Source: Cytophagales bacterium (GTDB taxonomy: Bacteria; Bacteroidota; Bacteroidia; Cytophagales; Cyclobacteriaceae). From it: a DNA stretch of 24,781 bases. The stretch lies in assembly GCA_003454975.1 (NCBI GenBank), contig DMST01000081.1, positions 1 through 24,781 on the forward strand. Direction: 5' to 3'. Below the pieces are notes generated by a model. The model was not told the origin of the DNA. It did no database searches and saw only the letters and a program-made list of their open reading frames with translations. A program made the position numbers and the translations under genes. Below, piece by piece: positions 15,262 through 22,711 of this stretch; positions within the stretch are counted from its first letter, which is position 1; each line of letters opens with the position of its first letter.

Positions 15262-15723
15262 ATGGCACGTTTGCATCATCAATCTGATTTTGATTTTTCT
15301 GCTCCATCTATGCCTATCCGCACCAGGCCAATGGCAAGAGGAGAATTGCAGTATCTGGCGGAGCATGCAGCCCTAAACCTACGTTTTGAGGGAGAGTTGT
15401 CCTCACTTCATGTAGTACATTACGTTAGAAAAGGTTTCGATGCTATTGCTCAGTATCACATCAATCAATGGATTGTCGACCTGAGATCATGTGATGGTTT
15501 CCCGGACTCTGGCCGTTTTTGGGCGCTACTTCAACTCCTTCAGCACCGAAATTTGAGAGCTGTTTTAGGCTCTCTAGACAAAGTAATAGTAGTGCGTGAG
15601 CCTGCAAAACACCGGGCCATTGATGATGTGCTGGGCCCCATCTTTTATCGTCTGACGAAGACGCAAATTGAGGAAAGACCGAACCATCCGCACGAAGGAA
15701 TTTCTGGGTCTTTAATTCTTTGA
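15262..15723 (+). CDS. Hypothetical protein, possibly STAS-like
   Basis: I do not recognise this gene with certainty. From the ATG at 15262 it is 153 residues, without signal peptide or membrane segment. The middle part (Q-W-I-V-D-L-R-S followed by an amphipathic helix, RFWALLQLLQHRNLRAV, and the strand VIVVREP) resembles the beta-alpha-beta order of STAS or SpoIIAA-like domains found in Cytophagales proteins; this is a weak fold-level resemblance. An in-frame TTG at 15229 would add 11 hydrophobic residues; ATG is preferred. It stands alone between the dapA terminator and the lipoprotein gene. Confidence 0.6.
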   Translation: MARLHHQSDFDFSAPSMPIRTRPMARGELQYLAEHAALNLRFEGELSSLHVVHYVRKGFDAIAQYHINQWIVDLRSCDGFPDSGRFWALLQLLQHRNLRAVLGSLDKVIVVREPAKHRAIDDVLGPIFYRLTKTQIEERPNHPHEGISGSLIL

Positions 15724-15857
15724 GGTCCCATCACCACCTTCAAATACAGAATTTATATTCCTCAATAACCAGTACACCTCTTCCCAATAACTGTTGATTT
15801 TCGGGTGTATTGGTCTGAAAATTAGATTCTTTCGTTTTCCCGCAGGTAACTTCCTTA

Positions 15858-15889
15858 GAGTGAGTTGGGACCTATTGTCCCACGCACTC
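15858..15889 (+). other. Two-part hairpin upstream of the FISUMP lipoprotein gene
   Basis: The outer stem GAGTG/CACTC (15858-15862 with 15885-15889) and the inner stem TGGGAC/GTCCCA (15866-15871 with 15877-15882), with a CTATT loop, are separated by a small internal loop. It ends 31 nt before the ATG at 15921 and has no T run after it, so it could be a leader structure or a weak terminator of the gene at 15262-15723. Confidence 0.4.
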
Positions 15890-15920
15890 ATTCAATTTAT
15901 CACCCTAAATACAAATTGGA

Positions 15921-17381
15921 ATGATGAAGTACCTACAGCAAGTTGGGCTGCTAGCCATGGTAATACTGGTAGCCTGCACCGGTGGTTCCGACACTCCGCC
16001 TCTGGAGCCTCAGTCGGTCACCTTCCGTTATCTCTCCACTGGCACCACCAATTCTTCCGGTCGTATAGACCAGGAGGCCACGCCTCATTCCTTGGTAGTT
16101 TCTATAGAAACCGAGGCTGGCCAGTCCGTACATCACCGCCTTTCGGTGAACTTACTCTCTTTCAATGGAGAGTACTTGAGTGAGCCGGTGCCGCTTACTC
16201 CGGGGAACTATACAGTTACCGAGTTTCTAGTACTGGATGATCTGGGCAATACTCTTTTTGCAGCCCCGGTTGCGGGCTCACCCAATGCTTTGCTGGTGGA
16301 TCAACCGTTACCCCAGCCTTTTACCGTAGCTGAAGGCCTTACTACCGAAGTGCTAGTAGAGGTGTTGAGCGCAGAGGAGGGAACGCCCGATGATTTTGGC
16401 TATGCCAGCCTGAAATTTACCGTTAGACCCACCTTCAATTTCCAAATAGTAGTCTTTGCCATCAACGAAACTACTGCCTTGCCCGAGCTGGTGGCATCTG
16501 ACCTTACGGTGGTAGTGGATGGTACCGAACGGGTGAATACGACTCTGGAGGCTAGTACCAACCTGATTCGGGTGCCCGATAGCGCGGGTAGTTATTCGCT
16601 CACTGTTTCTAAGGTTGGTTACCCTGGTTTTTCAGGTAGCTACTCAGCCCGTGCGCTTAAAACCCATGCTCCGGGCAATGCCCCTTTGCAGATTATTCTG
16701 GGAGATACCACGGTAGTAGATACCGATACTACCAATGCAGATTGGGTTCCCGGTGACCCCTGGGTGGATGCCCGGGATGGGCAAGTTTATGGAACCGTAC
16801 AGATTGGTAATCAGGTATGGATGACGCGCAACCTCAACTACGGACGCCAGGTACCTATAGGCTCTATGGATACCGAGGATACTTTTGATGATTTGGACGA
16901 AAAATACTGTCTGGACAGTACTTGTGCCGAAGGAGGGTTTTATAGCTGGTGGGAGTTGGCACAAACGGACAGCTATTTGGATGCCGCAACCGATAGTACG
17001 GAAGTGAGGCTGCAAGGGCTTTGCCCTGAGAGTTGGCATGTGCCTACGGAGGCAGAATGGCGAGAGGCCACGGGTACATCCCAAGGTCCCGTCAGGGATG
17101 CCCCCAACCTATTAGATGTAGATGCCAATCAACCTCTTGGTGCGAATGGGGGTACTAATTTGTTTGCCTTCAACCTACGGGTGTACGGGTACGTGGCGCC
17201 AAACAGCACACCTTTTCTTACAGCCTATGGGGTGAATGCCCACCTCTGGACAGCTACTACGCGTGGCTTGGGGGTATTTGGTGCTCCGTCATTCCGGTAC
17301 GTAAGGCTGGGAGCCGGAAACGGTTACTTGCAACTTAACGGGGCCGTTGGGTTTATGAATTGCAGGTGCATCAAGGATTAA
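15921..17381 (+). CDS. FISUMP-domain lipoprotein
   Basis: A 486-residue lipoprotein. The N-terminus has a hydrophobic core ending in a lipobox (VILVAC, Cys19), so it should be lipid-anchored. Residues 30-265 form a beta-rich region of probably two immunoglobulin-like or carboxypeptidase-regulatory-like domains (strands such as GNYTVTEFLVLDD and GSYSLTVSKVGYPGF). The C-terminal 200 residues match the Fibrobacter succinogenes major domain (FISUMP): DARDGQVYGTVQIGNQVWM (283-301), NLNYG, GGFYSWWEL (338-346), LCPESWHVPTEAEW (367-380) and a terminal C-R-C-I-K-D. The domain is common in Bacteroidota surface proteins and its role is unclear. Paired Cys residues (330/335, 481/483) suggest disulfides. 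A hairpin follows at 17390-17412. Confidence 0.88.
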   Translation: MMKYLQQVGLLAMVILVACTGGSDTPPLEPQSVTFRYLSTGTTNSSGRIDQEATPHSLVVSIETEAGQSVHHRLSVNLLSFNGEYLSEPVPLTPGNYTVTEFLVLDDLGNTLFAAPVAGSPNALLVDQPLPQPFTVAEGLTTEVLVEVLSAEEGTPDDFGYASLKFTVRPTFNFQIVVFAINETTALPELVASDLTVVVDGTERVNTTLEASTNLIRVPDSAGSYSLTVSKVGYPGFSGSYSARALKTHAPGNAPLQIILGDTTVVDTDTTNADWVPGDPWVDARDGQVYGTVQIGNQVWMTRNLNYGRQVPIGSMDTEDTFDDLDEKYCLDSTCAEGGFYSWWELAQTDSYLDAATDSTEVRLQGLCPESWHVPTEAEWREATGTSQGPVRDAPNLLDVDANQPLGANGGTNLFAFNLRVYGYVAPNSTPFLTAYGVNAHLWTATTRGLGVFGAPSFRYVRLGAGNGYLQLNGAVGFMNCRCIKD

Positions 17382-17389
17382 GAGGTTTG

Positions 17390-17412
17390 GGGGTGTTAAA
17401 TTTTAACATCCC
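17390..17412 (+). terminator. Hairpin after the FISUMP gene, probable terminator
   Basis: GGGGTGTTAA (17390-17399), an ATT loop, then TTAACATCCC (17403-17412) give a 10-bp stem with one G-U, 8 nt after the stop. It lacks a following T run in the plus direction, so termination efficiency is uncertain. Confidence 0.45.
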
Positions 17413-17511
17413 TGACCCCTGTGCTGTCAACTGTCATACATACCTTGGGCTTCTGTGGATAGCTTATGCTGACCTCTGGTTTCATCAGTTCTTTTAGTCT
17501 ATAGATTATAC

Positions 17512-17519
17512 TATCTTTC
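17512..17519 (+). promoter_or_regulatory. Possible -7 element for the TPR histidine kinase
   Basis: TATCTTTC matches TAnnTTTG except at its last base and ends 39 nt before the ATG at 17559. No clear -33 element. Weak evidence. Confidence 0.3.
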
Positions 17520-17558
17520 TGATGGCACCCGTGAAGCAGCACATCAAAGAGGCACGTT

Positions 17559-19973
17559 ATGCGATTCCTCCTTTTGACATCTTTCCTTATCTCATTCCTC
17601 TATTGGGAGGGAAGTGGGCAATCGCGGATAGACTCCCTGCAGGGCCTACTGGAAGAAGGGTTGCCCGATACCGCTAGAGTAGAGGTGCTCAATTGGCTAT
17701 CCTTCTTCCTTCAAGATTCCGTTTTGGTACAAGCAGAAGCCTATGCACAAGAGGCACGGGATAGGGCCATGGCCATCCACTACGGCCAAGGCATTCTGGA
17801 TGCTCACCTCAATTTGGGTTTAATCAAATATAAGCTGCTAAAGCTGGAGGATTCCAGGAAGCACTACCAGGATGCCTATACGGTGGCGAATAGCCAGCCT
17901 GATCCCAGAGGGCAAGTATTGGCGTTGTTTGGCTTAGGGCGTATTTTGGAAAAGGAGGAAAATTTCGCGGAGAGCCAGACGTATTTCCTGAAGGCTCTAG
18001 CATTAGCCCGCCATATGGGCAATGATCGGTTGTTGGCCAGGATCCATTACCATCTGGGATTCTTATACCGCAGTGAAGCCCAATTTGATCTGGCACTCCC
18101 CTATTTAGATACGGCCCTGGCCCTGGAGCTGGATTTAGGCAATGAGTACCGACAGGCAGAAACGTACCATCTGTTGGCCGTGTCCGAGGTACACCGAGGC
18201 AATTATCTGAAAGCACTGAAGTACTGCCAGAACCTACAGGTAATTGCCGAGAAACTAGATGACGACCATCTGCAGGCTCAGTGCTACCGTGCCTTTGGCC
18301 ATGTATATGACCATGCTGAGGAAAAAGAGAAGGCCCTGGAGGTATTTCAGAAAAACCTCATCTATGCTGACAAGAGTGGGTCTAAAATCGATATTGCCCT
18401 TGCGCAAAGCAACGTAGGGCATGCCTACAACATTCTGGACTCTGCCCGGCAAGCTATCTATTACTTGAACCGGGCTCTTTTGACTTTCCGTCAGGAAGAA
18501 GAGTTGCGTGGCTCTGCGTTTGTCTATTATGAGCTAGGTTCGGTATATACCAACCTGACCAAATACGATTCGGCCTACGCCTTTCTATACAAGGCCCTCG
18601 ATATCAGTGAGACCATTGGTTCACATCGGCTGATGGCCGGAGCCTTGCTAGAGCTGGGGCGCATGTACAACCAGAAGGGACAATTTTCCGAAGCCATACC
18701 TCGGCTATTGACCGCTGTGGAGGAGTCTATTATCGCCTCCAAACCTGATTACGTACGCGATGCCAAGCGATTCCTGGCAGATGCCTACCAAGGTGTTGGA
18801 AATACTATGGCTGCAAATGTGGCGCTTCGGGAGTATCAAATCATGGCCGATAGCCTACTCAATCGCAGTTTGTATAGCCAATTGGTACTGCAACAGGCGG
18901 AGTTCGATTTTGAAAAGGAAAGAGTCCAGATGGAGCTGGCTAAGGCGGAGGAAGAGCTAGAGTATAAAACGAAGCTACGCGAGCGAACCATCATGCAGTG
19001 GTTTAGCATTGCGGCCCTAGTTATCTGTTTGGTGGTAGCGGTGGTCATTGCGCGTTCCTTCAAAGTAAAACAGGATGCGAATGCTCAATTGGAAGGCCTG
19101 TACTCGGAAATTCAGCAGCGAAATCATGAGATTAAACAGCAAAACGAAGAGATCAAAGAGCAACGCGATGACCTGAAATCGCTAGTGGCGGCCAAGGACC
19201 GCTTCTTTTCCATTATCTCCCACGATTTGCGAGGCCCCATACATGCATTTACCAGCCTGTCGGGGCTCATTAGCCATTACCTGTCAGAAGGAAAATATGA
19301 CGAGCTTCAAGACCTGGTGGCAGCCCTGGATACCAACTCCCGAAATGTAGCCCAGCTACTGGATAACCTGTTGAGTTGGGCCATGCATAAGCAAGGCCTG
19401 ATTGCCTACAAGCCAGAGAAGATTGCCCTTCGAAAATGTGTAGATGAGGTGTTTTCGTTATTTCAACTGAAGGCCAATGAAAAAAAGGTACACTTGGAGA
19501 CCCATATTGCCCCAGGCATATTGGTGTGGGCCGATCACAATGCCTTGGCTACCATTTTACGTAATCTGGTCAGCAATGCTCTTAAATTCACCCATACTGA
19601 TGGCACCATCAAAGTGATGGCCAAAAAAGCCCTCCCCTACATTCAGATTACGGTGAAGGATACCGGAATTGGTATTAAAGAAGAACAACTGAGCTCCCTA
19701 TTCGAGGTAGATCAAAAGCAAGTGTCAAAAGGTACCCAGGGCGAAAGCGGTACCGGTCTAGGGCTCCCCTTGGTTTATGACTTCGTGAAGATGAACCTTG
19801 GAGATATTCTTGTGAATAGTACCCTGGGTTCGGGTACTTCGTTTCACATATTGCTACCTACCCGACACCTAACGCCCGAAGAGCAGCAGCAGAAGCATCA
19901 ATTTGTTTTTGAGGAGGGGAAATCTACCGAGATGATCAACACCCCCATAGAGCATAAAAAAACCGGTTCGTAA
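17559..19973 (+). CDS. TPR-repeat sensor histidine kinase
   Basis: An 804-residue membrane sensor kinase of a layout frequent in Bacteroidota. A signal peptide (about 1-21) is followed by a periplasmic array of tetratricopeptide repeats (about 40-430; examples ALFGLGRILEKEENFAESQT and VYYELGSVYTNLTKYDSAYA). Then come a coiled segment, one TM helix (about 480-499), a second coiled coil rich in Gln/Glu (505-545), and a HisKA domain with the phosphoacceptor His555 in FFSIISHDLRGP. The HATPase domain has an N-box LRNLVSNALKF (667-677), G1 DTGIGI (701-706) and G2 GESGTGLGL (728-736). No receiver domain is fused and no response regulator follows directly, so its partner is elsewhere or is the LytTR protein at 21906. 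The stop codon sits in the loop of the terminator hairpin at 19959-19988. Confidence 0.95.
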   Translation: MRFLLLTSFLISFLYWEGSGQSRIDSLQGLLEEGLPDTARVEVLNWLSFFLQDSVLVQAEAYAQEARDRAMAIHYGQGILDAHLNLGLIKYKLLKLEDSRKHYQDAYTVANSQPDPRGQVLALFGLGRILEKEENFAESQTYFLKALALARHMGNDRLLARIHYHLGFLYRSEAQFDLALPYLDTALALELDLGNEYRQAETYHLLAVSEVHRGNYLKALKYCQNLQVIAEKLDDDHLQAQCYRAFGHVYDHAEEKEKALEVFQKNLIYADKSGSKIDIALAQSNVGHAYNILDSARQAIYYLNRALLTFRQEEELRGSAFVYYELGSVYTNLTKYDSAYAFLYKALDISETIGSHRLMAGALLELGRMYNQKGQFSEAIPRLLTAVEESIIASKPDYVRDAKRFLADAYQGVGNTMAANVALREYQIMADSLLNRSLYSQLVLQQAEFDFEKERVQMELAKAEEELEYKTKLRERTIMQWFSIAALVICLVVAVVIARSFKVKQDANAQLEGLYSEIQQRNHEIKQQNEEIKEQRDDLKSLVAAKDRFFSIISHDLRGPIHAFTSLSGLISHYLSEGKYDELQDLVAALDTNSRNVAQLLDNLLSWAMHKQGLIAYKPEKIALRKCVDEVFSLFQLKANEKKVHLETHIAPGILVWADHNALATILRNLVSNALKFTHTDGTIKVMAKKALPYIQITVKDTGIGIKEEQLSSLFEVDQKQVSKGTQGESGTGLGLPLVYDFVKMNLGDILVNSTLGSGTSFHILLPTRHLTPEEQQQKHQFVFEEGKSTEMINTPIEHKKTGS

Positions 19974-19989
19974 AGTGTAACCGGTTTTC
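19956..19989. terminator. Bidirectional terminator overlapping the kinase stop codon
   Basis: AAAACCGGTT (19959-19968) and AACCGGTTTT (19979-19988) form a perfect 10-bp stem. The 10-nt loop contains the TAA stop of the kinase (19971-19973). On the minus strand the stem runs into six or more T residues, giving a good terminator for the convergent gene at 20022-20342. Confidence 0.75.
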
Positions 19990-20021
19990 GTTCATTGGAA
20001 TACGCAAATTATCAAAACAAA

Positions 20022-20342
20022 CTAAAGCTTTTGTTTGCCTTCAGTGATGCAGATCTCACCTCGGGCACTGGGTTTTACTAGTTTTCTGACCATAGTTTTA
20101 TCGCCGATCGATACCTCTAACCAATAAAGGCCGGGATTCAAAGAGTTGACCTCTACCATGCTAACGCCTTGCGGACTAAAGGCGGCCTCTCGCACGGGTG
20201 CTCTCCAAAAATTGATCAGCTGGATTGTCCCTGAACCGCCTGCTTCTACCCGCACTAGCAAGTGCTCGTCTACCAGAAACGTCTCGATCTGGCCAAGCCG
20301 TTCTTTCTTACTTACCCATGTGGGTAAATCGTTACCACCCAT
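20022..20342 (-). CDS. Small protein resembling an isolated T9SS C-terminal sorting domain
   Basis: A 106-residue protein whose middle and end look like a type A T9SS C-terminal domain: a short beta-sandwich with LVRVEAGGSGTIQLINF, then VEVNSLNPGLYWLEVSIGDK, then MVRKLVK, the common L-x-P-G-x-Y and K-x-V-K pattern. These domains normally end large secreted proteins that start with a signal peptide. Here there is no signal peptide, an in-frame TAG lies four codons before the ATG at 20342, and about 20 extra residues follow the K-L-V-K. It is therefore either a free-standing cytoplasmic protein with that fold or the remnant of a larger gene. It is divergent from the LytS/LytT genes. Confidence 0.6.
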   Translation of the reverse strand: MGGNDLPTWVSKKERLGQIETFLVDEHLLVRVEAGGSGTIQLINFWRAPVREAAFSPQGVSMVEVNSLNPGLYWLEVSIGDKTMVRKLVKPSARGEICITEGKQKL

Positions 20343-20382
20343 GTTGTTCGTCTATTAAAAAATGATGTTCGAAGATGCTCAA

Positions 20383-20521
20383 GTGGGGGTGACATTCCCA
20401 CCCTGGCTGGGTGACATGAGGGATACATTGCTGTGAATATGCCTTGAAAGGGGACAGGTGGGCTATTTCCATCGGTAAAAGGCAGGTGCTCGTGGTTATT
20501 ACCGGATAATTGTCACCCCAC
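20383..20521. repeat. GGGTGACAT repeats in the 379-bp divergent intergenic region
   Basis: GGGTGACAT occurs at 20387-20395 and 20409-20417, 22 bp apart in direct orientation. An inverted near-copy TTGTCACCC (8 of 9) lies at 20510-20518; with flanks, GTGGGGGTGACA (20383-20394) and TGTCACCCCAC (20511-20521) form a long inverted repeat. Nine-base direct repeats with 12-13 bp between them are the known pattern for LytTR-type regulators. Otherwise 20343-20721 holds only a small GCGGG-AA-CCCGC palindrome (20627-20638) and no gene. Confidence 0.4.
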
Positions 20522-20721
20522 GATTATATACTGGTATACCTAATGAAGCCCTTCATTGGGGTGGCAGTGCCGATGTGTGAAGTAGCAGGTGGTTCATGCA
20601 TCCATCAGCTAAAAGCAATCCCAAGCGCGGGAACCCGCAAACCCCATGCAAATGATATAACCTGAGTGCAGTTAATGAATATACAGTAGCCAATCTACTC
20701 TTTTTTTGAGACCTTATCCCC

Positions 20722-21906
20722 ATGGGGCCCACCTATGACTATACCATTACTGCTATTGCAGCGGCGCTCTTTGCCTCAGCGCTCATCGCCGTTATTTTAT
20801 ATTTCAGCCTTCACCGCAGGGTGGCCTACCTCTTTTTTGCCCTCTATTGCGTAAGTCATGCTGCTAAGGTGCTCATGAAATTCCCTTGGCTTACGGAGGA
20901 GTTTCCGGGCCTTAACCCTAGCGCCGTCCCCGTTATTATCTACGGAATTGTCATTTTGGGTATGCTCAGTATGTTGGGATTCATCTTGTTTGAGTACGAA
21001 ATCAAGGGCCAGTGGCGATGGTGGACCGCTGCTGCCTCCTTATGCTTACTCAGTTTGGTGGGTTTTCAAGAAGGGTGGTACATCAACGCCATGTTTGCGC
21101 TCTGCGCAGGGGTGCTTATTCTGCCGATTCGTAGGGGCCAGCGCGGGGCGGTGCTTACCCTTGTCGGGTTAGGAGGCCTGGCGCTTTGCACCTACTTGGG
21201 CTATCGTGACTTCCTGAATTTTGGCTATTTTCTGGGCATATTCTTTTTCATCTTTTGCCTTTTGTTGGCAGTAAGCCAGCAGATTCATAGTCAGATTAGT
21301 CAAAAGCAAGAGGCAGAAATTCGCTCCACCCAGCTAGAGAATCAACTGCTCAAGCAGACCATTCAGCCCCACTTTCTGCTCAACTCGCTCACCAACCTGC
21401 AAGAGCTCATCTACTCTGATGTAGAAGCTGCGGGCCACTTTGTACAATCACTTGCCCAGGAGTTGGAGCTTTTCTGCCGTGTAAGTGCCCAACCCACCAT
21501 CCCATTAGCCACGGAATTAGCTTTAGTAGAAGCACACATGCGCATTATGGAGGTGCGGAAAGGGCAAGCGTTCAGCCTGGAAACCTTGGGTTTTAGAGGG
21601 GAAGAATATATTCCTCCTGGCATTTTGCATACGCTGGTAGAAAACGGAATCAAGCACGGTTACAAGGACCGTGGAGGCAGGTTTGTTTTGTCACGCAGGT
21701 CCGAAGAGCAACAGGTGATCTATCGATTACGGAATGACGGCGAAACGAACGGATCAGACGTGAGGGTGGGCACAGGGTTACGGTATGTGGAGGCCCGGTT
21801 AGAGGAGTCTTATCCGCAGCGGTGGGCCTTCGATTATGGCCCTACCGCTACTGGTTGGGAAAACCGCATTACAATTCAGAAGAATGGGAAGGAGGAACGG
21901 TTGTAA
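20722..21906 (+). CDS. LytS-type sensor histidine kinase
   Basis: A 394-residue membrane kinase of the His_kinase (LytS/YehU) family. The first 190 residues hold about six or seven hydrophobic segments (for example 9-28, 69-90, 102-114, 121-137, 143-160, 168-187), with no recognised sensor motif. A short coiled linker (190-212) leads to the phosphoacceptor His217 in TIQPHFLLNSLTNLQELI, the hallmark of this family. The ATP-binding part has TLVENGIKHG (304-313, N-box Asn308), RNDG (337-340) and GTGLRYVEARL (350-360). It overlaps the LytTR regulator by one base, so the two form a two-component pair. The signal sensed is unknown. Confidence 0.94.
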   Translation: MGPTYDYTITAIAAALFASALIAVILYFSLHRRVAYLFFALYCVSHAAKVLMKFPWLTEEFPGLNPSAVPVIIYGIVILGMLSMLGFILFEYEIKGQWRWWTAAASLCLLSLVGFQEGWYINAMFALCAGVLILPIRRGQRGAVLTLVGLGGLALCTYLGYRDFLNFGYFLGIFFFIFCLLLAVSQQIHSQISQKQEAEIRSTQLENQLLKQTIQPHFLLNSLTNLQELIYSDVEAAGHFVQSLAQELELFCRVSAQPTIPLATELALVEAHMRIMEVRKGQAFSLETLGFRGEEYIPPGILHTLVENGIKHGYKDRGGRFVLSRRSEEQQVIYRLRNDGETNGSDVRVGTGLRYVEARLEESYPQRWAFDYGPTATGWENRITIQKNGKEERL

Positions 21907-22607
21907 TGATTCGTGGGGTGATCGTTGAAGACGAGCCTTTGGTAGCGCAGCGCCTGGAAAGGATGCTGGGCGAGGCCTTGGTGGACCATCCTTTCCAGCT
22001 ATGGAGCCTGCGTACCTTAGCCGAAGCACGAGCCTTTTTGGACGCACATCCGGTAGATGTGGTTTTCCTGGATCTGAATTTACACGGAGAGAATGGGTTT
22101 GATTTGCTCAAAGAGTCCGTGGCCCAAGCATACCACACCGTGGTTATCTCGGCCTACCATGACAAGGCCCTTCAGGCATTTGAGTATGGCGTGCTGGACT
22201 TTATTGGTAAACCCTTTACTCACGAGCGATTGCAAACGGCAATCTACCGCCTATTGGATGCCAAGACTACCCCGACGCATCAGCTGAAATACCTGGCTGT
22301 TCGTACCCACGGTCGGTTGCAAATAGTCCCGTTGCAAGAGGTCCTCTATCTACAGGCCCATGGTGCCTACTCGCAGCTGCACATGCGTGAGGGAACTCCA
22401 CTGCTACACGACAAATCGTTGGCAAAGCTCCAGCAGATTTTGCCCTCGGGCTATGAGCGCATACACAAATCTTATATCGTGGAGCTAGGGCGCATCCGAC
22501 ACTTGAATAACTATGGTGCCGGCAAGTATGAGGCGGTTTTGGTGAACAAGGAGACACTACCGGTAAGCCGACAGGCTTTCAAGAGTTTGAAACTGCGTTG
22601 GGAATAG
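21906..22607 (+). CDS. LytTR-family response regulator
   Basis: A 233-residue regulator. The receiver domain (1-120) has the acidic pocket E8-D9, the phosphoacceptor Asp56 in VVFLDLNLHG, Ser82 in VISAY and Lys102 in GKPF. The LytTR DNA-binding domain (about 130-233) has LQIVPLQEVLYLQAHGAYSQ, a YERIHKSYIVEL block and the final LPVSRQAFKSLK. I start at ATG 21906, in the TAATG junction with the kinase stop; an upstream in-frame GTG at 21822 would add 28 residues before the conserved VIVEDEP start and is rejected. GGGTGACAT repeats upstream of the kinase are candidate targets. Confidence 0.95.
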   Translation: MIRGVIVEDEPLVAQRLERMLGEALVDHPFQLWSLRTLAEARAFLDAHPVDVVFLDLNLHGENGFDLLKESVAQAYHTVVISAYHDKALQAFEYGVLDFIGKPFTHERLQTAIYRLLDAKTTPTHQLKYLAVRTHGRLQIVPLQEVLYLQAHGAYSQLHMREGTPLLHDKSLAKLQQILPSGYERIHKSYIVELGRIRHLNNYGAGKYEAVLVNKETLPVSRQAFKSLKLRWE

Positions 22608-22672
22608 GCTGTGGTGTGCAGGTCATGACGCCCGAGTGACGTTAGTAGGATCAACCCGGGATATGGCCACTT

Positions 22673-22686
22673 CAGTATATAATTTG
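22673..22686 (+). promoter_or_regulatory. Possible promoter for the second aminotransferase
   Basis: The sequence CAGTATATAATTTG contains a TTTG preceded by TATAA, near the TAnnTTTG pattern but with shifted spacing. It lies 25 nt before the ATG at 22712, making the GTG at 22688 an unlikely start. Confidence 0.3.
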
Positions 22687-22711
22687 GGTGCACATCAACC
22701 GTGAAGCACTC

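Noticed and set aside
15794..16183. A 129-codon plus-strand frame overlapping the start of the FISUMP lipoprotein gene
   Set aside because: The lipoprotein frame has a signal peptide, a lipobox and a recognised domain; the other frame has none and is a shadow.
20627..20638. GCGGG-AA-CCCGC palindrome before the LytS-type kinase, considered as a riboswitch or tRNA-like element
   Set aside because: Too short, with no conserved surrounding structure.
21822..21905. Upstream GTG start for the LytTR regulator
   Set aside because: It lies inside the kinase gene, and the conserved receiver start V-I-V-E-D-E-P fits the ATG at 21906 in a TAATG junction.
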